A stretch of DNA of 64,000 nucleotides from Apricaphanius iberus (Eukaryota > Chordata > Actinopteri > Cyprinodontiformes > Aphaniidae), in the NCBI GenBank assembly GCA_028564705.1, contig JAPXFQ010000347.1, positions 248,001 to 312,000 on the forward strand, given 5' to 3'. A program made the translations under genes and the position numbers. Of this stretch, positions 34,018-44,900 are shown piece after piece. The stretch's first letter is position 1. Each line of letters opens with the position of its first letter. The notes beneath the pieces were generated by a model. That model made no database searches and had not been told where the DNA came from. It worked only from the letters and a program-made list of their open reading frames with translations.

Positions 34018-34893
34018 ATTGACGGGGGTTTAATCTTTTGGCTGCTTGGAGGTAGAGTAAGTTCTTGTGGTCAGTCCATACTATGACCGGGAGCTCGAAC
34101 CTTCCAGGCAATGCCGCCACTCCTCCAGGGCCAACTTGATAGCGAGGAGCTCTCGGTCACCGATGCTGTAATTCCTCTCTGCAGGGGTGAAACGCTTTGA
34201 GAAAAAAGCACAGGGATGCAATTTCTGATCCTGGGAAGAACGCTGTGAGAGGACAGCTCCGACTCCGGTACTGGGCGTCAACTTCCACAATGAACTGAGT
34301 TTTAATGTGGGGCAAAATGAGAATGGGTGCTTCTGTGAACCTCACCTTAAGATGTTGGAAGGCCTGGTCCGCTGCTTGGTCCCAGATTAAAGGTCGCTTA
34401 ACGGAGGTGAGGGCGGTTAGAGGGGCTGCGATGATGCTGAAGTCCCGAATGAAGTGTCTGTAAAAATTAGCAAACCCCAGGAACCGTTGCAGCTGCTTTC
34501 TGGACGTGGGAATGGGCCAGTCTTGGACTGCCTTAATCTTACTGGGGTCAGTCTTCACCTGTCCACCCTCGAAGACATAACCCAGAAAGGAAACAGATGA
34601 TAAATGAAATTCACACTTTTCTGCCTTCACATAGAGAGAGTTCTCTAGCAGTCGTTGAAGAACTAGCCGGACATGCTGTGGCAGATCTTTAGAGAAAATA
34701 AGGATGTCATCAAGGTAGACGAAAACAAAAACATTTAGAAAATCACGGAGCACATCATTAACCAGATGTTGAAAAACGGCCGGGGCATTGCAAAGGCCAA
34801 AAGGCATGACCAAGTATTCGAGGTGTCCGATGTGGGTCTTAAAAGCTGTTTTCCACTCATCGCCTCCGCGGATGCGGACGAGATGGTAAGCAT
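34018..34893 (-). pseudogene. Ty3/gypsy reverse transcriptase and RNase H fragment
   Basis: From 34893: [40 protein letters not shown] and [10 protein letters not shown] (catalytic YLDD), then [16 protein letters not shown] and [16 protein letters not shown]. RNase H follows with VEVDA, a frameshift near 34270, then GVGAVLSQR and [21 protein letters not shown]. Sequence upstream of 34893 no longer matches. Confidence 0.9.
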
Positions 34894-35845
34894 GACATAG
34901 TGATAGTCTGATTGTGTGACACTGTACAATATTAGGTTAGGTCGAATGAATTGATAATGGAATTCCTTCGTCTAGTGTTTCCATGGAAACGACCCTCGGA
35001 GCACTGGATGTCCTTGGATTTAGCTCTCCTATCTGACGGAGGCGCCTCTCAGTCTAGAAACTTCACCATGGAGAAATGTTTACTGATACGGTAGAGACAA
35101 TAGCAAGGTCTTTAAGTCTTTCTCCGATGCTTTCAGACTCAAATGAACAAGGGGATCCTTTTAACATTCAAAATCGGACTACACTCAGCCACTGGATATA
35201 AACAATGTGGCTCTCCCTTACACCTCCCTGTGTCGGATATCTTATATTGACCAGACACTTCCACCATACTGCACACTGCCCACCAAGATGTGTCCGTTCA
35301 TTCTGAAAGTAAAATCCTGGTAAAAAAAACAAAACAGAACAGAATCTTAAGATAATACTTTGCGAACTTTACCTGTCAATCACTGACAGAAATATTACAG
35401 TAGCTACGGTTAGTGCTGGAAACACTAACCAAAGGATGAGAGAGAATTCCGTTAAAGTTTGGAGGTTTTATTACAGTTCAGATTGATCAAGTGGGAGGAC
35501 AGCATCACATCACAGAAAATGCAGGATACTGACCTGTCTCAATTTTACAACAACAAGCCTACTATTTTTTCCAGTAACCTTGCTTTTATCTACTCGACTG
35601 ATAAAGTACTACTCTCATGGTGAAAAGCAGAGACTTGAAGGCGCTGATTAGAAAGCTGTGAACTTTGTAGACCTTCAAGGATGTCCGGTCAGAAGAGCCA
35701 TCTCCATGGTAATGCAGGATGTGGACTATCGTTATCAAAACACTCTGACCATGACTTGGATAAAAGTGTCATTCAGTAAGACTAACTTTCAAACTAAAAT
35801 TACAACATTACATAAACATGCATCACAGTTGATTACAAGGTACAG
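34894..35845. other. Stretch without a recognised feature
   Basis: No ORF, repeat family or RNA gene I can recognise. A small inverted repeat (GTTAGTG ... CACTAAC) is at 35409-35427. Confidence 0.5.
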
Positions 35846-36044
35846 ATGAATTATAACACTAAATTTTCCCACCACACTACATTAAACATTAGGTGTCTAA
35901 AGGAAAGTCTCTCCGAATCAATGATTTTACCATTACACAAGATATACAAGCTGTTTCTTTCAAAAACTTGGCTAGATAAGAATACAGAACAAACTATACT
36001 AACAGAGATTTGTCCTGGAGATTATTCACAAAAACAACAATAAT
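35846..36044 (+). mobile_element. L2 endonuclease fragment
   Basis: The frame ends KLFLSKTWLDKNTEQTIL then EICPGDYS, the conserved ETWLD region of L2 ORF2 endonuclease (the Glu is Lys here). It stops where the 5' end of the next L2 copy begins. Confidence 0.7.
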
Positions 36045-36299
36045 GCAAAGACATTACTTGCTGCGTCACTTCCTGTTGTCACTGCTGAGCTCCGCGGAGC
36101 TTCTTGGTGCTCAGATTCGCTTCGATTTATCCATTTTTCTTTGTGTTGAGGTCTTTCTAAGTTATTTTAACACACAAGCACACTACTACACTTATTTCCA
36201 GTAGGTGTACTTTACGTTTTAGGACGCCTTTGTGTTTCACACAGTTATTCTCCGTGATCTAAGATCTGACTAGCTTGTTAGCTTAGTTTCGCAGTAACT

Positions 36300-36866
36300 A
36301 TGGCTACCTTTCTTCCGTCTAGCTCTCCTTCTTCTCCCTCTGTTCTCTGTGTCAGATGTTTAGTTACTCACCCGCCTCCTTTAGTGATAATGGTAAGAGT
36401 AATAAATGTAACATTTTCGTAGCTTTGCAGGCAAGGGTTTCAGAGTTAGAGGCCATAGTCAGATGTGTTCCAGGGGCCAGAACAGGCGACATAAAATCCC
36501 ACCTGAAACTGCTGGCTAAGGAAAAACGTAAATACAGTAAGACTGTTATTCACGCTGGCGGTAATGACACCCGGTTAAGCCAATCGGAGGTCATTAAAAT
36601 TGGTGTTTCCTCGGTGTGTAAGTTTGCTAAAAAGATGTCTGACTGTGTAATATTTTCTGGACCCCTGCCAGATCGGACCAGTGATGACATGTTTAGCCGC
36701 ATGCTGTCATTTCATCGATGTTTGTCTGAGTGGGCTACATTGATAATTGGAAAACTTTTTTGGGAAAAACCTGGTCTGATCCAGAGAGACGGCATCCATC
36801 CCACTTTGGATAAAGAAACTCCTCTTTCTAGGACTCTTGACAGATTTATTAATCCTTCAAAACACT
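36300..36866 (+). pseudogene. L2 ORF1, SGNH-esterase-like, broken
   Basis: ATG at 36300 opens MATFLPSSSPSSPSVLC, then a +1 shift at about 36352 leads to FSYSPASFSDNGKSNKCN and a short coiled coil (LQARVSELEAIV). The esterase-like part has VIHAGGNDTRL (the Asn block) and QRDGIHPT (the Asp-His block). The GDS block with the nucleophilic Ser, expected before RCVPGARTGDI, is absent: the coiled coil joins straight to that motif. The protein would be inactive. Confidence 0.75.
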
Positions 36867-36869
36867 GAC

Positions 36870-37410
36870 AAACCAGGGTCCAGACCAGGAAGTAGAGTCG
36901 TACTTTTACAAGATTTACAAATTCGCCCTAGACCAATCATTAATTACAGCTCTATTGAACATCTAATACTTAGTTTTCCTCATTCAAGCTGCAAAACATT
37001 AAAACCACTTTTGTTTGTGGTTTTGTATCGTCCACCAGGCCCTTACTCTCAGTTCTTGGACCAGATCTCAGATTTTTTTATCTGATTTAGTTTTAAACAC
37101 TGATCAGGTAATTATAGTAGGGGATTTCAATATTCACATGGAAATTGAAAGTGATAGCCTAACTGCAGCCTTTAATATTATCTTAGACTCAACTGGCTTT
37201 ACTCAGAAAGTGAAGGTACCCACACACTCTGGTCGGCACACTTTAGACATTGTACTGACATACGGCATTGAGTGTGATGAACTAATAGTCCTCCCACATA
37301 ACCCAGTCCTATCTGACCATTTTTTGATAAACTCCGAATTTACTTTACCCAACTTTCCAAATCTGAAAGAAAATTTCATTACAGTAGAACTTTATCAGAC
37401 AGTGCACTAA
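36870..37410 (+). pseudogene. L2 ORF2 endonuclease, second half
   Basis: FVVLYRPPGPYSQFLD, then VIIVGDFNIHME (conserved GDFN), HTLDIVLTYG and [10 protein letters not shown] (the SDH motif) are all seen, with one frame break near 37083. The first half of the domain is deleted: ORF1 runs into it directly. Confidence 0.8.
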
Positions 37411-38099
37411 CAAGTTTTAAAGAACCTGTTCCATACTTGCTTCCCTATGTGTCTCAGAATACCACAGTGGACTGCAGTAATTCCAACACTAACCCTTCAG
37501 AAATTGACGGTCGGGTTCAAAGTATTACTTCCTCACTGCGTTTGGCAGTAGACCGTGTAGCTCCCTTAAAAAAGAAGGTAATCAGCCATAGGAGGTTGGC
37601 TACCTGGTTTAGTGCAGAGTTGCCTACTTTAAAGCAGAATACTAGGAAAATGGAGAAAAATGGGGCTCTACACACTTAAATGAGTCCTTTCTAACCTGGA
37701 AAAATAGTTTACTAGAACAGCATACTTCAATAGTAAATCAAAACAATCCTAGGTTTCGTTTTAGTACAGTTGCCAAACTTACACAGAGTCTTAGCTCTGT
37801 TAAGCCAACTATTCCCCCTTCTCTCAGTAGTGATGACTTTTTGGGATTCTTCACAAGTAAAATAAATTCTATTAAAAATTAAATCATTGGAATTCTCCCA
37901 AACACGTTTAACTCTATTTCAGTAAACGAGGCAGTATCAGGGAGAACTGTAGAACCATGTTTATGTCTGTACCATTTTGATTCTGTTGAACTTTCAGAAT
38001 TATCAAAAATATTAGCTTAATCTAAACCCTCAACTTGTATGTTAAACCCAATAACAACCTAATTATTTAAGGAAGTTTTCCGTCTGGTTACTGGCCCTA

Positions 38100-39060
38100 T
38101 TCTAGACATGATGAATGTATCTTTAATAAATGGATATGTGCCACAGGAATTTAGGGTTGCTGTAATTAAACCTTTACTTAAGAAACCCTCCCTGGATCAA
38201 GATGACTTAGCTAATTACAGACCTATATCTAAGCTTTCTTTCCATTTCAAAATTCTTGAGAAAATAGTTGCCAATCAAGTATGTAAGCATCTAAACAACA
38301 ACGACCTGTTTGATAAATTTCAGTCAGTGTTTTAGAGCTCATCATAGCACTGAAACATTACTGGTGAAAGTTACTAATGATATTCTAATGGCCTAACTAG
38401 ACAACATGGAATTAATTTCCACAGTTATGCTGATGATACACAATTATATTTATCCATAAAATCTGATGAAACCAATCAGTTAGGTTGATTACAAGCATGT
38501 CTTGAGGACATAAAAACCTGCATGACTGAATGATGAACTGAATTTTCTCCTGTTAAATTCTGACAAGACAGAAGTTGTGGTCTTTGGACCAGAATCTTTA
38601 AAAAGGAAAATGCTACGTCAATCACTTCATAAGTGCTGCTTTTGACACAGTCGATCAAAATATTATCTTAGAAACGCTTGGACATATTGTAGGGATCAAG
38701 GGAACAGGCTCGTTTAAATCATATCTGTCCCACATATTCCAGTTTGTTCATGTTAACAATAAACCTTCACACTCAATAGTTACTTGTTGAGTACCACAGG
38801 GCTCTGTGCTTTGACCAATTTACCATATATATATATATATATATATATATTGGTAAAATAGACAACATGGTATACATTTACACAGGTATGCTATGTGTAT
38901 CCATAAATCCTGATGAATCCAAGCAGCTAGGTGGTTTACAAGCATATGTCGAGAACATAAAAATCTGGATGACTCTGAACTTTCTGCTTTCAAACTCAGA
39001 CAAGACAGAAATTGTTGTCTTTGGACCAGAAGCTTTAAAAAGGAAACTGCGCAGTTAATT
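38100..39060 (+). pseudogene. L2 reverse transcriptase, permuted fragments
   Basis: The order found is RVAVIKPLLKKPSLD and NYRPISKLSFHFKILEKIV (38150-38300); then SYADDTQLYLS with a DKTEVV-like end (38400-38600); then AAFDTVDQNIILETL and PQGSVL (38640-38820), which should come before YADD; an AT repeat (38823-38850); then a second post-YADD segment ending NSDKTEIVVFGPEALKRKL. This looks like two overlapping deletion copies or a local duplication. Confidence 0.75.
38823..38850. repeat. (AT)n microsatellite
   Basis: About 14 AT dinucleotides inside the L2 copy, at the rearrangement point. Confidence 0.9.
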
Positions 39061-39106
39061 ACTTCATCTGCATCTGTGTAATTTTTGACTAAGACATGAC
39101 ATTTAA

Positions 39107-40416
39107 AGGAGACACATTATGACTATTTTTTCAACAATTTAAAATAGGTCTAAGAGTTCCAGAAAACATGTTTCTGAAGTTGTTGCCTGGAAATAACTTG
39201 TAGGAAACAATAGTTACCAACCTGTATTTCTCTATGTTTCAGCCCCTTGCAGATTGTGCTGTTTTCTGCTGATCATTACATATTAATGAGCTGCTGTTAA
39301 CTTGGCCACGCCCAACGCTTCTACAATCTTTGCTCACGCCCACCACTCACATAGTGACTGTTACCACTATGTGTGAAAGTTATGGACATGGCTGCTGCAG
39401 TAGTTCAACCATACACACAAAAAAGGGAATTAAAACATACAAGAAAAAAACGAGTTCAACCAAACATGTTTGAACCAGAATTTGCTCCTGTAGGAGGGGA
39501 GTCTCCTGCACAGTAAATTTAAAAGTGCAGATTTAACACTATCATAATTGAAATCAGCTCTCATGCAGAGTTTATATGGTGACCACTGTGGTCAACTCAG
39601 ATAAATAACTCAAGACATGAAAAAAAAATTTACACCATAAAGGTTGCAATTACTCTGTCGGTGTTAATAATAATACAACAGATGGGAGCACTATCTTCCT
39701 GAGACGCCGACTCTAAAGCCTTCCAGCTCCATCAGCTGACTCCTGCTCTCTAGCACCGCAGAGACCCCGCTCTTTGAGCTCCGTGCGGCAGCAGTCTTCA
39801 GCCTCCCCCGCCCTTACCGCCACTCATCTTACCATCAAAAATAAATCCAACCTATGCTGCTCTTCTGCGGCAGATCTCACGTCTTCTGACCGGTTCTCAG
39901 CAGCTCAATTTGGCGGCGCGTTTCCCTTCTACTCCGCGGTTGCCTCTTCTCCCGTCCTCCCCGCTCTTACCGCCAGCATCTTACCATAAAAAATAAAGTC
40001 AACCCATGCCGCTCTTCTGTCCTCTTCCACTGGGACAGTGGAACCTATATTTCCTGTATTTGAGCTATTTTGAGCAGCCAAAAATGGAGCATTTTGCGTG
40101 GAGCTGCAACATGGTGTTTCCTAATCTGAACAAGTGCTTTCCAATCGGAAACTGTTGTTTACTGCTGTACCTGGTGGGTGGAAGCAGCTCTGAGGAGGTG
40201 TGGATATTCCAATATTCCGGCTTTTGACGTAGGAAGCCGGACAGATTTTGAACAGCTTAATCAGAGACTGAAAGCAGGATCAATTAAGAAAATCATATCT
40301 CACTCAAAACAGCATGGATGTTTTTTTTCCGAAATTTATATGCATGTATATGCACCAGAGACACACAATGACAACCCGAATCTCAGGAAAAGGGATTTTT
40401 TCATAATATGTCTCCT
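39107..40416. mobile_element. TTAA-flanked MITE in L2
   Basis: The ends are AGGAGACACATTATGA and TCATAATATGTCTCCT. TTAA flanks both (39103-39106 and 40417-40420), as for piggyBac. Removing it gives L2 RT residues [13 protein letters not shown] in one frame. Inside, 39775-40015 holds two divergent units (CCGCCCTTACCGCCA..., CCCGCTCTTACCGCCAG). There is no transposase. Confidence 0.75.
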
Positions 40417-40959
40417 TTAACTACTGTAATTCCTTATTACCAGGAAGTCTACAAACTGCAATCAAAAGCCTTCAGTTGATCCAAAAGGCTGCTGCAAGAG
40501 TTCTGATTAATATTAAAAGGAGAGATCACATTTCTCTTGTTTTGGCTTCTCTCCATTGGCTCCCTGTTAAATCCAGAATAGAGTTTAAGATCCTCCTCCT
40601 TACTTATAAAGCCCTTAATAATCAAGCTCCATCGTACATCAGAGATCTGATTGTTTCATATGTTCCTAACAGAGCACTTCGTTCTCAGAATGCAGGTCTA
40701 CTGGTAGTTCCTAAAAATAGAATGGGAGGCAGATGTTTTAGTTATCAGGCTCCTCTCCTGTGGAACCAGTTCCCAGTTTTAGTCCGTGAGGCAGATACTC
40801 ACTGGGATTCCTTACATAGAAAACTTTTAACTGATTGGAATGTTTGTATATTTGTATTGAAATTACTTTTGTTGTAAAGTTCCTTGAGATTCAATTTTTT
40901 TGTGAATTGGTGCTGTATAAATAAAAGTGAACTGAATTAAATACTTTCTGGCATAGTGA

Positions 40960-41080
40960 TTAGTGTCGGCACCCCATGTAAGGAGGCCTCAGTCTTTGCC
41001 GCATATCTCCCCCAACTTCTCTTCCCTTTTAAAAATCTGTCCACTGTCGAATAAAGGCCACTGTGGCCCAAAAAACCTTT
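40960..41080 (+). mobile_element. SINE-like fragment
   Basis: GGCATAGTGATTAGTGTCGG is a tRNA-like head. The body has GAGGCCTCAGTC and the tail CCACTGTCGAATAAAGGCC, typical of a second fish SINE family. It lies 3' of the L2 copy and is heavily decayed. Confidence 0.5.
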
Positions 41081-41883
41081 AAAAAATCCACACAACTTGA
41101 AGAAATACAGAAATAAGAATGTCATGTTAAATTAAACAGTTAAACCCCACAAATGTCTTGCTTAATTTCTCCTCTGCTGACATAAGTCCTCTTCACCTGT
41201 CAGATGTGTCTTTAGGCAAACTTTTGAGGCTTTATTACTCTGTGACGTGTGTGCCAAGCAGATAAGGGTTGGCTTTCAGAGACCAACTTTGAACCTTGCT
41301 CTGTGTCAGTTTGAGTCCCACCCATTACTTCAGGAAATGCAGGTCTGATTAACGACGGCAGGAGCGGTTATGCAGTAAGTTAATCAAATTTGAGATTGGG
41401 GGATATGATTTGAAACTATTAGTACATGGACAAAAATAAACATGGAATTGTAGCAGTTAAAATGTATTGCGTTAGGACATAAAAAATATTTGAGGTATTG
41501 TAAATTTGTAACTTATTCATTTGGAATTAATCAGTGTAACCATAGCAAAGGTATTGCTTTCAAGACCTTATATTTGCATTTCGGAACAGAAGGATAATTT
41601 CCTCAATTTTTATGCATTTATTTCCTCTTTTTCTCTGTGTGTCTTCCGTGATCTCGTATCAGAGTTATTGTTCTAATGTGCTGTGAACAATTGCATATAG
41701 CCTATAGTTCACCTGTAGCTCGACTATGTTATTCAAGTAAAACTGGTTAATATATCTTGATTTTTTTCATTTTATTTTGTTTTCATTGTGGTGTTATAGT
41801 TTCAAGACTTTTTTTATTTCTTTATCTAAAATTCTGTCATTGATGCTTTTGCTGCTTTTATCCTTTAGTGAGACAACACTAAC
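41081..41883 (+). promoter_or_regulatory. igsf5-like upstream region
   Basis: This is non-repetitive A/T-rich sequence before the signal-peptide exon. TTTTATCCTTTAG at 41857-41869, just before the start codon, would serve as an acceptor, so the 5' UTR may be split. No core promoter element could be fixed. Confidence 0.35.
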
Positions 41884-41944
41884 ATGATTGCTTCCTGGAC
41901 ATTATGGTTTGGTCTCATGTCAATTTGTTTACTTCAAGGCAGAG
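41884..41944 (+). CDS. igsf5-like exon 1, signal peptide
   Basis: Twenty codons plus one base; the ATG is preceded by CACTAAC. The hydrophobic core is WTLWFGLMSICLL. The donor GTCAGT starts at 41945. The split codon G/TG gives Val with exon 2. Confidence 0.75.
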
Positions 41945-44900
41945 GTCAGTGTTCTATTTATATCTATTTATAAATGTGTAAATTGTGAGGTTGGACCTCC
42001 CATTTAGAGATCTTGTATACAATGTATGAAAAACAAATAAAAAAACAAAATTGAAGCATGCTTTGTACAGCTATTTTGCCAGTATCTCATATTCTCACAA
42101 CAGACGTGACATTTGAGGGCATTCTTCAGGAAAGGGTGTAGGGCCTTAAATGTGTAAACTTCGACCTACCTCTTTTTCAAACAATTTAACTCTTAAATGT
42201 TGATTGTAATTATTGTTTTAAAAATGTTTTAAGTAAAAACAGACACATGAGCAAACGAAATGTTAATATCACTCCCATTTATGATCAGATTAAGTTAAAA
42301 TTAGAGAGAAACACACAGTTTAAAACAAAATCCTTGACTGTTATGTTAATAACCTTGGGGGATCTCTTAACTATAATCCTACATTTAGCCACAGCTTGAA
42401 CTACTTTAAGCTTGACAGCATCTGAAAACATTTAATTAAATCATGCAGAAATAAACTAACAGTGGACAAGTTGACTGGGTTCATTCTATGCTGAATTTTG
42501 CACTGAAATACATTTCCACACTATTCATATTAGCCTAAATTCCTTAAATCTAAAGTCTAAGTCTTATATGTAAAAATAATGCTTTGCTGTTATAGCACTT
42601 CACTTTTTATATGTTTGAGTCGTTTGTCAATGACTTGAAAACTATTTATCTATCCTAAATGAGAAGAATAGTTCAAACATCTAGATATTTGCTTAAAAAC
42701 ACATTTCAGTCAAATTTATGGTTGGAATGTTGAAAATATATTTCTATTTTCACCTCATTAAAAAAGAAAATCTTTACCATTTTACAATAGATAATTTTCC
42801 GGCCACTTGACTTATTTTTAATTTAATCAGAGATCTTTAAAACAATTTTTGCTACAATGTTTCATGTTTAGGATAATGTTTCTCAACATAACACCAAAGC
42901 AGAACTTGTGATTAATTATTTTCAATATTAGTTTGTGTTTGAGTTTCAGTTCATTCAAATGCTTACAAAGCCAAGGTAAAGCTCTTTGAAAAACTCAAGT
43001 ACACTGGTCAAACACAAACATGATTCAAGCACCAGGGTAAAGAAGGCAGCATGCCTTGCTATGCTGTAGCCTGTTTCCTGACCCTCAGTTCACTGACCAA
43101 ATATTTAAAATAACTAAATGTATAACATAGAAAATAGATATTGTTACCAGAAAACTATCAACTTTTCTATAAGTGTAAATTTGAATGTGAACCACATGAA
43201 CGTTGCCTATTCCTCAGTATTTAGGGGTAAAGTAAATTCCCATCTATTGAAAAACATGGCTGTAATTGTTACTCTTACTAATTACAAAACATATTCCCTC
43301 CAGCAATGGACTGGCAACATGTCCAGTGTGTACCCTGCCCCTTGGCCAATAACCACTGAAAATAGGTACCCCCTCCCCCTACCCTTTGTCCCCCTACCCT
43401 TTGTATAAGCAAAATAGATAATGGATGTATGGAAAACATATTAACAAAAACATAATTGGGTTCCAGTAATAAAAAATAGCCTCTTGACAATTACTATATT
43501 GCAATTTGTATTAAATAAAATTTGAAAAAAGAAATATGCGTCTTCTCATCTCTGACTAGAGTTAAGCGCAGGGCCGTTACTACACCTTATTTACTGGGGC
43601 ACGTGCCTTACTAAAAGCATCCAGTGCCCCAGTAAAATTATAGCGCTGCTCTTGGTGGAACCGCCATTCATGAGCGCATCTCCGTGCCTGCATGACTCGA
43701 GCCTGTCACTTACCAGCCAATAAAAAAAGACCCAAAAGGAATAAAAGGGGCCACAATAGCCAATCAGGAAATAGCACCTCTGTAGCTGGGTAAGATTGAA
43801 CGCCACAACCAATGAAAATAGTTCACATGATTCTTCCGAGTGTTTCGTACACAGACACAGATACAGTACACAATGGAAACCAAGCTGGAGCTCATCACAT
43901 CACTTTGAGCACAGAGTAAGTCATCCTTTGTTTTAATGTTACAACAAATTCACAACTTGTTTGACAGAAAAAAAAGACAAGTTGATCGCTGTTAGAGAAT
44001 GTTGCCCACATATCTAGCATCTGTTTTTCAATGCTTAGTGTCATTGTGGCCTAAATTAAAGGAATACTTCACCCCTGGAACGATGAATGTGTATTTAAAG
44101 TGGGTCAGATATGTAGTAGAAATGTGAAATTGTTTTTGAATTTGGAGCATTCTAGACTGAGAAAAGCCAGAAAATGTATTTTTTACTCATGTGGCTGAAA
44201 TACAACAACTCCCAGAATGCACTTGCTTTGCTGCCCTCAGGCCACTCACAAACCACGCCTACAGGCTAGCTTTTTTTCACTGTACTACTGACTACCTGGC
44301 TTATTTCCATTCTTTAGAAATTTATTTTGGGATAAAAAAGTTAGCATAATATATGTTACACAACTTAAACTTTCTCATTAAAAAGATGATGTCAACAAGA
44401 GTAGCTTAGCAACTCTGCATATGATTTTTGTCCCTCCAATTGAAATCACAATTTCTCTAAGCTGAAACATTCTTTAGGTTAACATATACTCTAAAATAGC
44501 AACACTAAAGGTTTATAACAAACACAACAAATGTGATTTATAACGTTTATTTAAAAAGTAAATAAAATAACATTTTTAACACTCAAAGCTCTTCAATAAC
44601 TTCGTCAGTTTCCTGATATCCACAGTATTGACCGTCAGGAGCGGGGTATCTTCGTATGATGTCCAAAACAACACAGGTAGGCAAAACTAGACAAAAGCCT
44701 TTGCCAAGTCTCTCGCCTTGCAGGACCCACTCCATAAAGTGACGGTAGGCTGTTAGACGGTATTGTCTGCAAAACAGTAAGCTCAACGTTAGCAATGCAA
44801 ACTATTTCCACCTACAGTATGCTAGAGTAGATATAAATATAACAATAGCTCAGCTGACTTTGTGGGAAGAACGCTATGATAATGCTGGGTGTACAAACTC

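Larger units (their letters stand above)
31680..34893 (-). mobile_element. Ty3/gypsy LTR retrotransposon, 5' truncated
   Basis: On the minus strand, from 34893: RT, RNase H, a SINE insertion, integrase, polypurine tract and 3' LTR. Gag, protease, the first part of RT and the 5' LTR are missing. The 3' LTR lies directly against the L1 3' UTR at 31679. The domain order RT-RNase H-integrase identifies Ty3/gypsy. Confidence 0.9.
36045..40940 (+). mobile_element. L2 element with esterase ORF1, rearranged
   Basis: The parts are a 5' UTR (36045-36299), ORF1 (36300-36866), endonuclease second half (36870-37350), linker (37380-37680), RT (38100-39090), a MITE (39107-40416), and RT C-terminus and 3' UTR (40421-40940, ending AAAGTGAACTGAATTAA). 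RT segments between 38390 and 39060 are out of order. Frame breaks are numerous. The layout with an esterase-bearing ORF1 is that described for zebrafish L2 elements. Confidence 0.85.
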
